From NCBI GenBank assembly GCA_026397965.1, contig JAPLTU010000080.1:1-34838 (forward strand): a stretch of 34,838 nt of DNA. The letters run 5' to 3'. Source of the stretch: Verrucomicrobiota bacterium. GTDB taxonomy: Bacteria > Verrucomicrobiota > Verrucomicrobiia > Opitutales > UBA953. Under the pieces are notes generated by a model, which worked only from the letters and a program-made list of their open reading frames with translations, did no database searches and was not told the DNA's origin. Positions 1 through 9,557 of the stretch are shown piece by piece. Each line of letters starts with the position of its first letter. Within the stretch, counting starts at the first letter, position 1. The position numbers and the translations under genes were made by a program.

Positions 1-927
1 GTCGAGGAAGAGGACGCCGTGATGGGCCAGTGAGACCTCGCCGGGTCCAGGAATGCTACCGCCACCAATCAGGCCGATATCGCTGATTGTATGATGTGGG
101 GCGCGAAAGGGCCTTTGCCAATGGCGGGTCGGGTCAGAAAGCGAAGCACCAGCGGCCGAATGGACGCTGAGGATCTCCAGGAACTCTTCCGGATCAGGTT
201 CGGGCAGGATGGAGGGAATCCGTTTCGCGATGAGCGATTTACCGGAGCCAGGCGGTCCGATGATAAGTATATTATGTCCGCCGGCCGCCGCCACCTCGAC
301 CGCGCGTCGCACGCCAGCTTGGCCTTTCACTTCGGTGAAATCTGGTTGGCCGGCGGTGGGTGGCCGGCGAAAGGGATTAGTGCCGGCGGGTAGCGGGCCG
401 AACTTAGGGTCGCCGCTGAGGAAACGAACCGCTCCGTCCAGCGAATCGATCGCCACGGCTTCGATCCCGCTCACGAGCGCCGCTTCTTCGGCTGACTCGC
501 GCGGCAATAGCACACCCTGTAGGCCTAATTTCTTGGCGAGCACGGCGATGGCCACGCCGCCGCGCACCGTGCGGGTGCGGCCGCTGAGGCCGAGTTCGCC
601 GGCAATCAGGTAGCGCAGCAGTCGGGTTTTTTCCAGCTGACCGGTCGAGGCGACGATACCCAACGCGATGGGAAGGTCATACATCGCACCTTCTTTGCGC
701 AAATCTCCCGGAGCCAGGTTGACCGTCGTCCGGGTCTCCGGAATCCGGAGGCCACAGTTCTGCATGGCGGACATCACGCGTTCCTCGGACTCTTTAACGG
801 CGGCATCCGGTAGCCCAACTAGCCAGAGACCGTATTCGCCGAGCTCACCGGTGTTGACCTCGACCTCGACGGGGACGGCTTCTACCCCCAGCAGGGCGGC
901 AGAGCGGATGATGGAAAGCATGCCCAT
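1..927 (-). CDS. YifB/ComM-family Mg-chelatase-like AAA+ ATPase (3' end outside window)
   Basis: This is the N-terminal part of the family that includes Haemophilus ComM (a helicase acting in natural transformation) and E. coli YifB. The visible protein starts MGMLSIIRSAALLGVEA, as these proteins do, and runs through the N-terminal ChlI-type domain (NLAPGDLRKEGAMYDLPIAL, then IAGELGLSGRTR). It then enters the AAA+ domain, with Walker A GPPGSGKS and the family motif FRAPHHTISDIGLIGGG. The frame is still open at HHGVLFLD, the Walker B region, where the window ends, so the rest of the AAA+ domain and the C-terminal domain are missing here. The start at 927 has an alternative in-frame ATG at 921, and neither has a clear ribosome binding site. 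It is divergent from the cytochrome gene at 1054. The family assignment is firm, but a role in DNA uptake is inference. Confidence 0.9.
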   Translation of the reverse strand, partial: MGMLSIIRSAALLGVEAVPVEVEVNTGELGEYGLWLVGLPDAAVKESEERVMSAMQNCGLRIPETRTTVNLAPGDLRKEGAMYDLPIALGIVASTGQLEKTRLLRYLIAGELGLSGRTRTVRGGVAIAVLAKKLGLQGVLLPRESAEEAALVSGIEAVAIDSLDGAVRFLSGDPKFGPLPAGTNPFRRPPTAGQPDFTEVKGQAGVRRAVEVAAAGGHNILIIGPPGSGKSLIAKRIPSILPEPDPEEFLEILSVHSAAGASLSDPTRHWQRPFRAPHHTISDIGLIGGGSIPGPGEVSLAHHGVLFLD

Positions 928-1053
928 GAGGCAGGGTGGCCCAAGGCGTATCTCAATAACTTTAACTTGATGACTAATCCTTAGGAAAACCGCCTAATTT
1001 CTTTGGTTATCGTTCGCAACCATGGGCAAACCTCGCTGTCTTATTTGTACGAT

Positions 1054-3618
1054 ATGAATCTTCGGAAAGTCACTTATCTCCTGATGCTTCTGCCGCTTTA
1101 CCCGTGGGCGGGGGTGGCCCCGTTTCTGGAGAAGAACTGCGTGGAGTGCCATGATGGCGAGGCCAAGAAGGGCGGACTCGATCTGACCACGCTGGGCGCC
1201 GACCTTACTCAACCCAAAACTTTCGACGCTTGGGTGAAGATTTACGATCGCACGGCTAACGGTGAGATGCCGCCTAAGAAGAAGGCCCGTCCCGATGCCG
1301 GTCAGCTCGTCGGGTATCTCGGGACGCTTTCCCGTACGTTGAGCGAATTTGAAATCGCCCGAGTAGCGGCCCAAGGCCGTTCGGTGGAGCGGCGCATGAA
1401 CCGGTTCGAATATGAGAATGCCCTGCGCGATCTGTTGCAGGCGCCGTGGCTCGACGTGAAAGAGATTCTGCCCGAAGACTCGGAAGCTTATCGTTTCAAT
1501 AAATCCGGCCAGGCGCTGGATGTTTCGCACGTGCAACTTGCCCGTTATATGACTGCCGCGGAAGAAGCCCTTAAATCGGCTTTCATTTCTTCCGTCGAGA
1601 TGCCGGACGTTTCGCCGCACCGTTATTATGCCCGGCAGCAGGGTAGCTATACCGGCAAGATGAAATTTTCGGAATTCAATCAGTCACCCGAGCGAGCAAC
1701 GTTTCCGACGCTCGGTTTCGCCGGACAACCGGAGGTCCGACGGGGCGACGCACCGTTGACCGCCAGTAAGTCTAATAAAAAAGTACGGGATGAAGAAGGC
1801 GTGGGGGTCGTGCATGGTGCCTACGAACCCGTGGAGCCGAACTTCAGTTCCTTCCGGGCGCCGGTGTCCGGCCGCTATCGGGTCAAACTTTGCGGACAAA
1901 CCGTCTGGGTCGGCCCCAGCCTGCCTTCGGCCAAGGGGACGGTTCGCTGGTGGGTGCCTGATCTCGACAATATTTCCAAAGGGCATCGTCCGGAACCCGT
2001 CACAGTCTACGCTCTGACTTCCCCGCGTATCCTTAGACGAATCGGTAATGTGGATTTCAATCCCGATCCAACCGTCAACGAATTGGACGTCGCGCTTAAA
2101 GCTGGCGAAAGTATCCAGATCGACACCAACCGTTTTTTCCGCTCCCGTCCGGGTGCGAGTCGGGCCCAAAATCCTTTGGCAACGCCGGAGGGGCAGCCCG
2201 GGATGGTCATGCGCTGGATCGAAGTCGAAGGGCCGCTGACGCCCGCTTGGCCGTCCGCTCCTTACGTCGCCCTCTTTGATCATCTCCCTGTCGTGCGCTT
2301 GCCAGGGACCTCGCTGACTTTTGACGTCAAGACAAACGACGCTCCGAAGGATGCCGAACGTCTGCTCCGCCGTTTCGTGCAGCAGGCTTGTCGCCGTCCG
2401 CTAAGTTCGGATGAAGAAGTGCGCTTCCTTCCCGTCATCTTGGAGGCGATGAAGACCGGCAGTAGTTTTACGGAAGCGATGTTCGCAGGTTACACCGCCG
2501 TCCTTTGCTCTCCCACTTTCCTTTATCTCGAAGAGAAACCGGGCCGGCTGGATGATTTCGCCTTGGCTTCGCGGCTCGCCTTTTTCCTTTGGAACTCTCC
2601 GCCCGACGAAGAACTGCGCAAGCTGGCCGCGGCCAAGCAACTGCATCAACCGGAGATTTTGCTGGCCCAAGCCGACCGACTTTTGGCGGATGAGCGTAGT
2701 CGTCGTTTCGTCGATACGTTTACGGATTACTGGTTGGATCTGCGTAAAGCGGGGTCCAATGATCCTGATTCTAATCTTTATCCTGATTATTATTTAGACG
2801 ACCATCTCTTGGAATCGGCCCGGGATGAAAGCCACGAAACCTTCGCGGAACTCCTGCGCGGCAATCTGCCCATCCGCAACGTCGTCGATGCCAATTTCGT
2901 CTTCGTTAACGAACGCTTGGCTAAACTTTATCAACTGCCGCCCGTGATGGGGGCCAAGTTGCGTAAGGTTGCGTTACCCAAGGATAGCGTGCGCGGTGGT
3001 TTCATGACGCAGGCGGCCGTCCTTAAGGTCACCGCTAATGGTACCACGACTTCGCCGGTCATTCGCGGAGCTTGGATCATGGAGCGCATCCTCGGCCGTA
3101 AGCCGGCACCTCCGCCCGCGAGCGTCCCGGCGGTCGAGCCTGATACGCGCGGAGCTGTCACCATCCGCCAGCAGCTTGATAAGCACCGAACGCTCGAGTC
3201 TTGTTCTGCCTGCCATACCCAGATTGATCCGCCGGGTTTCGCCTTGGAAAATTTTGACGTGATGGGCGGCTTCCGGACCACCTATCGGGCGTTGGATGGA
3301 AAGACGCCAGAAGTCGGAATCGGTAAAAACGGCCAAAAATTCGCCTTTCATAATGCCTTGGCGGTTGAGTCATACGGTCAGCTTGATGGGAAGAAATTCA
3401 CGGACATCCGTGATTTCAAGAAACTCGTCGCGAAGGACGACCGTCAGCTGGCCCGAAATATGATCGGTCAATTCACGGTCTATGCGACCGGTGCCGCCGT
3501 TTCTTTTGGCGACCGAGCCAAGGTCGAAGCCCTACTTGATGCCGCCGCCTCGACGCACTTTGGCGTCCGTTCGTTGGTGCGCGGGCTTGTGACCAGCGAT
3601 CTTTTTCTTAACAAATAA
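1054..3618 (+). CDS. Secreted DUF1592/DUF1588/DUF1585 multi-domain cytochrome c-like protein
   Basis: The protein has 854 residues and belongs to the large exported proteins typical of Planctomycetes and Verrucomicrobia. I chose the ATG at 1054 because it gives a hydrophobic signal peptide ([22 protein letters not shown]); an upstream in-frame start at 1003 would bury it. A class-I cytochrome-like segment follows, with heme motif CVECH at residues 29-33 and a likely axial Met in GEMPP. Next come [16 protein letters not shown] (DUF1587 type), a long central region, the DUF1592 block, and a DUF1588 segment with a second CxxCH (CSACH, residues 717-721) followed by [22 protein letters not shown]1585-like tail ends the protein. 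The DUF1552 gene follows 10 bases downstream. The pairing is family-typical and suggests one periplasmic redox or hydrolytic system, but its substrate is unknown. Confidence 0.9.
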   Translation: MNLRKVTYLLMLLPLYPWAGVAPFLEKNCVECHDGEAKKGGLDLTTLGADLTQPKTFDAWVKIYDRTANGEMPPKKKARPDAGQLVGYLGTLSRTLSEFEIARVAAQGRSVERRMNRFEYENALRDLLQAPWLDVKEILPEDSEAYRFNKSGQALDVSHVQLARYMTAAEEALKSAFISSVEMPDVSPHRYYARQQGSYTGKMKFSEFNQSPERATFPTLGFAGQPEVRRGDAPLTASKSNKKVRDEEGVGVVHGAYEPVEPNFSSFRAPVSGRYRVKLCGQTVWVGPSLPSAKGTVRWWVPDLDNISKGHRPEPVTVYALTSPRILRRIGNVDFNPDPTVNELDVALKAGESIQIDTNRFFRSRPGASRAQNPLATPEGQPGMVMRWIEVEGPLTPAWPSAPYVALFDHLPVVRLPGTSLTFDVKTNDAPKDAERLLRRFVQQACRRPLSSDEEVRFLPVILEAMKTGSSFTEAMFAGYTAVLCSPTFLYLEEKPGRLDDFALASRLAFFLWNSPPDEELRKLAAAKQLHQPEILLAQADRLLADERSRRFVDTFTDYWLDLRKAGSNDPDSNLYPDYYLDDHLLESARDESHETFAELLRGNLPIRNVVDANFVFVNERLAKLYQLPPVMGAKLRKVALPKDSVRGGFMTQAAVLKVTANGTTTSPVIRGAWIMERILGRKPAPPPASVPAVEPDTRGAVTIRQQLDKHRTLESCSACHTQIDPPGFALENFDVMGGFRTTYRALDGKTPEVGIGKNGQKFAFHNALAVESYGQLDGKKFTDIRDFKKLVAKDDRQLARNMIGQFTVYATGAAVSFGDRAKVEALLDAAASTHFGVRSLVRGLVTSDLFLNK

Positions 3619-3628
3619 CTCTACCTTC

Positions 3629-4972
3629 ATGACCACCCCGTCGTCCTTTAATCCTACTCAAGCGCCCTTTGTGGCCTTTAAGCGTGCCGTCTCCCGGCGT
3701 CGTTTTCTGGCCGGCACCGGCGTCTTACTGGCGCTGCCGCTCTTGGAGTCGATGACCCCCGCCTTTGCGGCTGCTGCTCCGGCGGCAGTCAAGCCTCGGC
3801 GCATGCTCGGCATTTGTAATAATCTCGGCTTGGTTCCGGAGTTCTTTTTCCCGCAAGGGAAGGGGGCGGATTACAAAGCTTCCCCGTACCTCGAACTGCT
3901 GAAACAGCACCGTAAGGACTTCACGGTATTTTCCGGCGTTTCGCACCCCGACGTCGATGGCGGCCACCCCGCGGATAATTGTTTCCTGACCGCGGCGCCG
4001 CACCCCAGTAGCGGGGGCTTCCGCAACACGATTTCGCTCGATCAATTCATGGCTGAACGGATCGGTCACCTCACGCGTTATCCTTCCATGACCTTGGGTG
4101 TGAACTGTTCGCGCGGTTCGCGGAGCCTTTCCTGGACGGCGGGCGGCGTGATGATTCCGACCGAAGAAAAAGCCTCGGAAGTTTTCCGCAAGATGTTCAT
4201 GGGTGGTTCGGCGCAGGAAATCGCGGCGCAAGAGCGCCGACTCGTGCTCGGGCAGAGCATCTTGGATGCCGTCGGGGGCCAGGCGGGTGAACTGCGCCGC
4301 ACAATGGGCACCCAGGATCGCGACCGCCTTGATCAATATTTCACCAGCGTGCGTGAGCTCGAACAACGGATGCAGATGTCTAAGGAATGGGAAAAGAAAC
4401 CGCGGCCGATTGCCACATCCTCCTCGCCGCTCGATCCGAGCAGCCCCAAGGAATACATGGACAAAGTCCGGGTGATGTATGACATGGCACGCATCTGCTT
4501 CGAGACGGATTCATCGCGCGCGGTGACTTTGATGCTCGATAGCGTCAATACGCCGGCCCTCGATCTTGACCACGTCCACACCACCACCGACGGGTATCAT
4601 AGCCTTTCGCACCACGGAAAATCCGACAAGAAACTGAGCCAGCTCAAGCAGATCGACAGCATGCACATGCAGCTTCTCGCCAAACTCATGGCCGACCTCA
4701 AGGTCGCGAAAGAAGACGGTGCCCCTTTACTGGATCGCACCATGGTTCTTTACGGCAGCAATCTGGGTAACGCCAGTACGCACGTGACGACTAATCTGCC
4801 GACCCTCCTGATGGGCGGGGGCTTTAAACACGGCCAGAATCTCGCCTTTGACACGGAGCGGAATTATCCCCTACCGAACCTCTTCGTCTCGATGCTCCAG
4901 CGGATGGGCATCGACGCCGATAAGTTCGCCTCGTCGACCGGGACGATGCGGGGCTTGAATCTCGTCGGTTAA
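3629..4972 (+). CDS. DUF1552 family protein with twin-arginine signal
   Basis: The protein has 447 residues. A Tat-type leader is visible near the N terminus: SRRRFLAG (residues 22-29), then a hydrophobic stretch VLLALPLLE and an Ala-rich likely cleavage region. The mature part matches the DUF1552 family: [12 protein letters not shown]-like opening (here [13 protein letters not shown]), [26 protein letters not shown], and a C-terminal half with [20 protein letters not shown] and [10 protein letters not shown], which recalls DUF1501/sulfatase-like folds. It lies 10 bases after the DUF1592 gene, so the two are almost certainly cotranscribed. Export in folded form would suit a cofactor-bearing partner of the cytochrome. 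No catalytic activity is established for the family as far as I know, so I give none. Confidence 0.9.
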   Translation: MTTPSSFNPTQAPFVAFKRAVSRRRFLAGTGVLLALPLLESMTPAFAAAAPAAVKPRRMLGICNNLGLVPEFFFPQGKGADYKASPYLELLKQHRKDFTVFSGVSHPDVDGGHPADNCFLTAAPHPSSGGFRNTISLDQFMAERIGHLTRYPSMTLGVNCSRGSRSLSWTAGGVMIPTEEKASEVFRKMFMGGSAQEIAAQERRLVLGQSILDAVGGQAGELRRTMGTQDRDRLDQYFTSVRELEQRMQMSKEWEKKPRPIATSSSPLDPSSPKEYMDKVRVMYDMARICFETDSSRAVTLMLDSVNTPALDLDHVHTTTDGYHSLSHHGKSDKKLSQLKQIDSMHMQLLAKLMADLKVAKEDGAPLLDRTMVLYGSNLGNASTHVTTNLPTLLMGGGFKHGQNLAFDTERNYPLPNLFVSMLQRMGIDADKFASSTGTMRGLNLVG

Positions 4973-5106
4973 GCTCTGGACCCACGTTGCGTTGTTCGGA
5001 GCGAAATTTCGAACGCAGTTTAAATGCGCAATAACTCTCCCAAAGGATACAGTTCGGCGCTTGCTTGAAGTAGCCCTTTTGACAGGGTGGAGGTCGTTCA
5101 TACCCC

Positions 5107-5847
5107 ATGAAAATCCTTCATTTTAAAGACTCCGTCGCCATGGGTAAGTCAGCTTCACATCACGGCGCTGAAGTATTGCGTAAGGTTCTCAGTCAAAAAG
5201 CTCGGGCCAATATCATCGTGGCCACGGGGGCCAGTCAGTTTGAAACGTTGAAAGGGCTGATTCTTGAGCCGGGTATCGATTGGGCCCGCGTGACGGTTTT
5301 CCATTTGGATGAGTATGTTGGCTTGGCCGCGACGCATGGGGCGAGTTTCCGGAAGTATTTACGGGAACGTTTCATCGCCCATTTGCCGGTCGCCCCGGAA
5401 TTTATTCCGGTCAACGGCGATGCCGTCGACCTAAAGGCGGAATTAGCTCGGCTAAGTGTTTTGATTTCAGGGCGACAGATTGATCTTTGTTTCGCTGGCA
5501 TTGGAGAGAATTCCCACCTGGCTTTCAATGATCCGCCGGCTGATTTCGAAGTGCGCGACCCGTATATTGTGGTCGATCTGGATGTCGCCTGCCGGGCCCA
5601 ACAATTCGGCGAAGGCTGGTTCCCGGCCATGTCTGATGTGCCTAAACAAGCGATCTCCATGTCGATCCGTGAGATCATGCGCAGCCAAGTCATCATCCTT
5701 TCCGTGCCGGACAAGCGTAAGGCCGCCGCGGTCAAGGCGACGGTCGAAGGTCCCGTGACACCAGCTTGTCCCGCTTCGATTGTCCAGCAGCATGCTGACT
5801 GTACGCTTTATATCGACGAGGCCGCCGCTTCGGAGCTCGCCCGCTAG
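5107..5847 (+). CDS. nagB: NagB-like glucosamine-6-phosphate deaminase family protein
   Basis: The protein has 246 residues, slightly shorter than E. coli NagB (266). NagB converts glucosamine-6-phosphate to fructose-6-phosphate and ammonia in the cytosol. The motif VFHLDEYVGL gives D68, equivalent to catalytic Asp72. The second active-site motif reads GIGENSHLAFNDPP (residues 131-144), where E. coli has GVGNDGHIAFNEP. His137 matches His143, but Asp141 is Asn135 and Glu148 is Asp142. The protein may therefore belong to a distinct subfamily, and activity on exactly this substrate is not assured. nagA begins 3 bases after the TAG stop, which supports an amino-sugar role. A purine-rich GGAGGT lies 12 bases before the ATG, one of few Shine-Dalgarno-like sequences in the window, and a TTGACA sits at 5079 without a good -10 partner. 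Confidence 0.85.
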   Translation: MKILHFKDSVAMGKSASHHGAEVLRKVLSQKARANIIVATGASQFETLKGLILEPGIDWARVTVFHLDEYVGLAATHGASFRKYLRERFIAHLPVAPEFIPVNGDAVDLKAELARLSVLISGRQIDLCFAGIGENSHLAFNDPPADFEVRDPYIVVDLDVACRAQQFGEGWFPAMSDVPKQAISMSIREIMRSQVIILSVPDKRKAAAVKATVEGPVTPACPASIVQQHADCTLYIDEAAASELAR

Positions 5848-5850
5848 GCT

Positions 5851-7008
5851 ATGTCGCCCGTTTCGTCGCAACGCCTCCTCGGCCGCGATCCTTCGACGGG
5901 CAGGGGCATCGCGGTCACCACCGAAGGCGAGCTGATTAAGGCCATCGAATTCCAGGAGCACGGCGAGAAGCGGTGGCTTAGTGCGGGCTTCGTCGATCTG
6001 CAGGTCAACGGTTATGCTGGGCATGACCTCAACGGACTCACGCTCGACATCGCGACCGTACGGGCCCTTTGCCAGGCGATGCTCAAGGTGGGCGTCACGA
6101 CTTTCCTGCCCACAATCATCACTGCGCCGGAAGCCCGCCTTATCGCCGCCTTGCAGACGATTCATGAGGCTTGTGCGCAGCATCCTGACGTCGCCGCGAT
6201 GGTCGCGGGCATTCATGTCGAAGGGCCGCATATAGCCTCTGAAGATGGGTCACGTGGGGCACACTCGGCCGCGGACGTGAGGGCGCCTTCGGTCGCCGAG
6301 TTTGACCGCTGGCAGTTGGCCGCTGGCGGGCTGGTGAAGATTGTCACGCTCTCACCGCATTGGCCCGAGACCCCCGCCTACGTCCGTCATCTGGTGAAGG
6401 CCGGTGTGTTCGTCTCGCTTGGGCATACCTCGGCGGATGCCGCCCAGATTGCCGCCGCGGTCGACGCGGGCGCGACCCTTTCGACTCACTTGGGCAATGG
6501 CTCACATGCGATGATGAATCGTCGGCATAATCATCTCTGGCCGCAATTGGCGGATGATTGGCTGACGGCGATGTTCATCGCGGATGGGCATCACCTAACT
6601 CCTGCGCAATTAAAAGTGATGCTGCGGGCCAAGGGACTGGCGCGTTCGTTGGTCGTCTCGGATACGGTTACCTTAGGCGGCCTACCGTCCGGCAAGTATC
6701 AGACCCCCATCGGCGGTAAGGTCGAGCTGCGCGGTGATGGTTTTCTCGCACTCGATGATGGTACCGGCAATTACCTTGCTGGCGCGGCTTTGCCGCTGAC
6801 CGCGGCGATTCCCGTGTTGGTAAACCAAGTCGGATTGAGTTTGGGTGAGGCCGTTGCGCTGATGACTTCCGCGCCTGGCCGCTTCGTCGGGGGTAGGGGA
6901 GTATTGGCGGTTGGCCAGCCAGCGGATTTAGTTGCCTTTGACTGGGATGGTTCCTCGGCTCGGCCGGAAGTAGCCGACGTCTGGTTGCGCGGAGAATCGG
7001 TGCGCTGA
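5851..7008 (+). CDS. nagA: N-acetylglucosamine-6-phosphate deacetylase
   Basis: The protein has 385 residues, the usual NagA length. It removes the acetyl group from N-acetylglucosamine-6-phosphate, giving the substrate for NagB. The amidohydrolase barrel shows GFVDLQVNGYAGHDLNG, the metal-binding Glu in GIHVEGPHI (E124), His192 in LGHTSAD, His213 in STHLGNGSHAMMNRR, and the catalytic Asp271 in LVVSDTVTLGG. All expected ligands are present. The gene starts 3 bases after the NagB-like gene, so the two form one transcription unit for chitin, peptidoglycan or mucin amino sugars. No transporter or regulator of the Nag type lies next to it. An ordinary, well supported call. Confidence 0.95.
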   Translation: MSPVSSQRLLGRDPSTGRGIAVTTEGELIKAIEFQEHGEKRWLSAGFVDLQVNGYAGHDLNGLTLDIATVRALCQAMLKVGVTTFLPTIITAPEARLIAALQTIHEACAQHPDVAAMVAGIHVEGPHIASEDGSRGAHSAADVRAPSVAEFDRWQLAAGGLVKIVTLSPHWPETPAYVRHLVKAGVFVSLGHTSADAAQIAAAVDAGATLSTHLGNGSHAMMNRRHNHLWPQLADDWLTAMFIADGHHLTPAQLKVMLRAKGLARSLVVSDTVTLGGLPSGKYQTPIGGKVELRGDGFLALDDGTGNYLAGAALPLTAAIPVLVNQVGLSLGEAVALMTSAPGRFVGGRGVLAVGQPADLVAFDWDGSSARPEVADVWLRGESVR

Positions 7009-7067
7009 TTTATAGGTTATTGCTTGATCGGTGGCGGGATCATCGATGGCTACATTTAATAAATTTA

Positions 7068-7076
7068 TGCTATAAA
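7068..7076 (+). promoter_or_regulatory. Possible extended -10 promoter (TGCTATAAA) in the nagA-downstream gap
   Basis: The 259-base gap 7009-7267 contains an AT-rich patch at about 7051-7082. Within it the string TGCTATAAA fits an extended -10 element (TGn plus TATAAA at 7071-7076). No convincing -35 hexamer stands at the right distance. A transcript from here would begin near 7083 and carry a leader of about 185 bases to the membrane-protein gene at 7268. Confidence 0.3.
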
Positions 7077-7229
7077 TTAACCATTGGCTTATCCTGCTGC
7101 CGCGGCATTGTCTGGGAAATGGATACCCCGCAGTCCTTGAGAAGTGGCGTTTTTGGGGGAGATTCGGCGATTCTGGTCAAAAGTCGGTGGCGGCATTGTT
7201 TTAGCCGATGCGCCCAATCAAGATTTTCA

Positions 7230-7260
7230 ATGACCGCAGCAGAGCTTGCTGCGGTATAAT
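7230..7260 (+). promoter_or_regulatory. Promoter with overlapping 9-bp inverted repeat, likely giving a leaderless mRNA
   Basis: A perfect -10 hexamer TATAAT lies at 7255-7260, 7 bases before the ATG at 7268, so transcription would start at or next to the start codon. A weak -35 (ATGACC, 7230-7235) is 19 bases upstream. Between them is a perfect inverted repeat, ACCGCAGCA (7233-7241) and TGCTGCGGT (7247-7255), with loop GAGCT. It shares its last base with the -10. A palindrome placed between -35 and -10 is a classic repressor operator position. It could alternatively act as a hairpin if transcription begins upstream. Confidence 0.45.
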
Positions 7261-7267
7261 AAACCTT

Positions 7268-9553
7268 ATGCCCAACAACGCCCCGCCTCCATTGCCTACC
7301 TCTTCTGGCCCGTCGCGAGCGGAGGGTCCGAGTCCGCTGGCTGCCAAGCTGCGGTTACTCGGCATGCTGCCCCCCTCGAATCTCAAGGGTGAGTACGCGC
7401 TCGGGGCTTGGTGGACGGGACGAATCGGTGGCGTGCTGGCCCTCGCCGCGGTGATCTTCTATGGTGTCTGGCTTAATGTTACCCAGAATTTCTCGGAATG
7501 GTTCATGGTCGGGGAGATCGCTGCAATCGGCATCGCGATCTTCTGGTTCAGCCTGCGGCTCTCGCTTCGGAATCAGGACCTGGGGCGTGTCATCGGCGCC
7601 GCTGGCTTAGGTGTCCTGCAGTTTGCCGCCTGGTCGACCTATGGGCTGGAGAAATTCAAGCTCTTTCCTTCTGTACTCGGTTCCTCCGTCCTGCAGTTCG
7701 TGGCCGCGATTGGCGTGGTCGTGATCGCCCTATGGCGTCAGGACAAGTTGTTCGCCCAGTTGGCGGTAATCTTCGCTGGTCTGGCCGTCTTCTTCGCCAT
7801 TCAGAATCCCGATGTTGTTAAGATCGATGATTACGTCAACATCTTGGGCGTAGCCATGGTCGCCCTCATCGGCGTGGTGCTCATGTTGCGTGGTTCGTGG
7901 GGTTCGGCCGGCTGGCTCGGCTTGTTCGTTTCGCAGCTTTGCCTGGGCTTTTGGCAATACCACCAAGGCACCGGTCATTACTCTATTTCGATTCAAACGA
8001 CGGCTATGTTTTGCTTCCTTATCCTCTGGGTCGGGGGAAGACTTTTGACGGATTCCAAGATTCTGGGTGGAACTCGGTCGCACGAAACCTTCCAGCTGGC
8101 TGCATTCTTCGTCCCAGCGCTAATCGCCTTTGTCGCCTGCAATCCGGCCGATTATGGTCGTTCGACTCTCGGCTTTGAGTTGGCGGCTATCGCGCTGGTA
8201 CTCGGTTGGTTGGAGCGTGCTCGCTCCGCGAATATCTCACAGGTGATGCTCATCTCGTCGCTGGTCTTCACGGCGGCCGGAATCACGACGATTTACACTG
8301 ACAATCGCTGGATCGCCTGGTTGCTTGCCGCCGCCTTGGCGCAGCTTCTGGCCTCCCGCACGAAATCCAGTCTGGGCCGCACGGCGACGGAAGCGCTGAG
8401 CGCTCTGGCCGCGTTCTACCTGATTTTTCAACCAACATCAGCTTCTCACGGGTACCCTTGGGCATCCTTGGTCGCTATCGCCGGCATGGCGTTGCTGGTG
8501 TCGTTCAGGGAGGATTGGGAGCATACCGACGAATGGCAGCATCTTCTCCGGATCTGCGGACTTGTCGTCCTCGGAGTCGCGTCGGTCGGCGTGCAGCATC
8601 CTCGTTCCACTCCGGAGATGGCCGGTTGGCCGTGGTTAGTCATCGGGGTCATCGCGTTCCTGCGTTACCGCAAGGGCCTGATTTGGGCTGCCGTTCCTGC
8701 TTACTTGGTGAGCTGCATGCTTGCCCTCAAGTGGATGTCAACGATTACGACCAGTCCTACGACGGTTGGATGGCATGCCTTCTGGCTGCTCATTATCGGC
8801 CTGACCCAGGCCGGCATCATCTGGAAGACGGCCGAGCGAAAAGAAGAGTGGATCCTCGCTTTGCAGCATGCGTTTACGTTCACGATGGCCTTCCTGTTAA
8901 CCTGGTCAGCTTTCTTGTGCGGCGTCTGGTGTCACGTCAACGGTTGGTCCTCGCAGGTTTTCGCCTGGTTCGGGGGCGCCTTGCTGATCTCGGCCGTGGC
9001 GGCTTGGCTGGCTCTGGCGGAATCTCAGTTCAAGAAGATGGTCTTGGCTCTTCCAGGGTTCTTGGTTGCTTACGTCATTATCAATCTGAGCTACTGGGGA
9101 AGTATTGCAGGATTCGACGGGCCTAAGGATCTCGTGGAAGGTCTGTTTTGGATTCTCGGGCTCGGCCTGCTCCTCCGTGCACTCGCCAGGTACACCCTGC
9201 AATATGCGGACGCAGAGGGCGAATCCATGCAGCGACCGGTCATCGGGTCGTTGCTACTCGCCCACACTTTCTGGGTGTGTCTGGCCATGAAAGGTGAATT
9301 CGCTGTGCTCCCTTCGGTCTTCTGGGTCGTGTCTTCGATCCTGTTCTTCGTGATGGGACACTTTAATTATTCCAAGTCCTTCCGTATGCTCGGGCTGGCT
9401 GGCCTGGCTTGCACGACCTTCCGCATGTTCAAAGTCGATATCACCGGGACGACTTCCCGGGTCATCGCCGTCGGCATCATCGCCGTGGCCTTCCTGGGCG
9501 TCGCCTGGCTATATGGTCGCATGAATGCGGAAAAGCAGGAACCCAGCGCCTGA
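7268..9553 (+). CDS. Large polytopic membrane protein, DUF2339-like
   Basis: The protein has 761 residues from the ATG at 7268. An in-frame ATG at 7208 would add 20 residues encoded by the palindrome-promoter region, so I prefer 7268. After a Pro-rich cytoplasmic N terminus, nearly the whole protein is a run of hydrophobic segments, roughly twenty or more, separated by very short loops. The end of the protein (FRMFKVDITGTTSRVIAVGI then AFLGVAWLYGRM) resembles the C terminus of DUF2339 predicted membrane proteins. No catalytic motif is visible. The amidohydrolase gene begins just after its stop, so the two are probably cotranscribed. Function unknown; the family assignment is moderate because membrane proteins of this composition look alike. 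Confidence 0.7.
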   Translation: MPNNAPPPLPTSSGPSRAEGPSPLAAKLRLLGMLPPSNLKGEYALGAWWTGRIGGVLALAAVIFYGVWLNVTQNFSEWFMVGEIAAIGIAIFWFSLRLSLRNQDLGRVIGAAGLGVLQFAAWSTYGLEKFKLFPSVLGSSVLQFVAAIGVVVIALWRQDKLFAQLAVIFAGLAVFFAIQNPDVVKIDDYVNILGVAMVALIGVVLMLRGSWGSAGWLGLFVSQLCLGFWQYHQGTGHYSISIQTTAMFCFLILWVGGRLLTDSKILGGTRSHETFQLAAFFVPALIAFVACNPADYGRSTLGFELAAIALVLGWLERARSANISQVMLISSLVFTAAGITTIYTDNRWIAWLLAAALAQLLASRTKSSLGRTATEALSALAAFYLIFQPTSASHGYPWASLVAIAGMALLVSFREDWEHTDEWQHLLRICGLVVLGVASVGVQHPRSTPEMAGWPWLVIGVIAFLRYRKGLIWAAVPAYLVSCMLALKWMSTITTSPTTVGWHAFWLLIIGLTQAGIIWKTAERKEEWILALQHAFTFTMAFLLTWSAFLCGVWCHVNGWSSQVFAWFGGALLISAVAAWLALAESQFKKMVLALPGFLVAYVIINLSYWGSIAGFDGPKDLVEGLFWILGLGLLLRALARYTLQYADAEGESMQRPVIGSLLLAHTFWVCLAMKGEFAVLPSVFWVVSSILFFVMGHFNYSKSFRMLGLAGLACTTFRMFKVDITGTTSRVIAVGIIAVAFLGVAWLYGRMNAEKQEPSA

Positions 9554-9557
9554 TCTC

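Noticed and set aside
4990-5030. Short palindromes (CGAAATTTCG and GTTCG/CGAAC) between the DUF1552 gene and the NagB-like gene
   Set aside because: They are short, overlapping and mutually exclusive, with no promoter or T run in register. Chance is a sufficient explanation.
5467-6231. A 254-codon open frame antisense to the NagB-like gene and nagA
   Set aside because: It crosses two genuine genes, has no family resemblance, and is explained by codon bias in them.
7020-7259. A 79-codon open frame in the gap before the membrane protein
   Set aside because: It starts at a non-ATG codon, covers the AT-rich promoter region and the palindrome, and its translation is not protein-like. The gap is better explained as regulatory.
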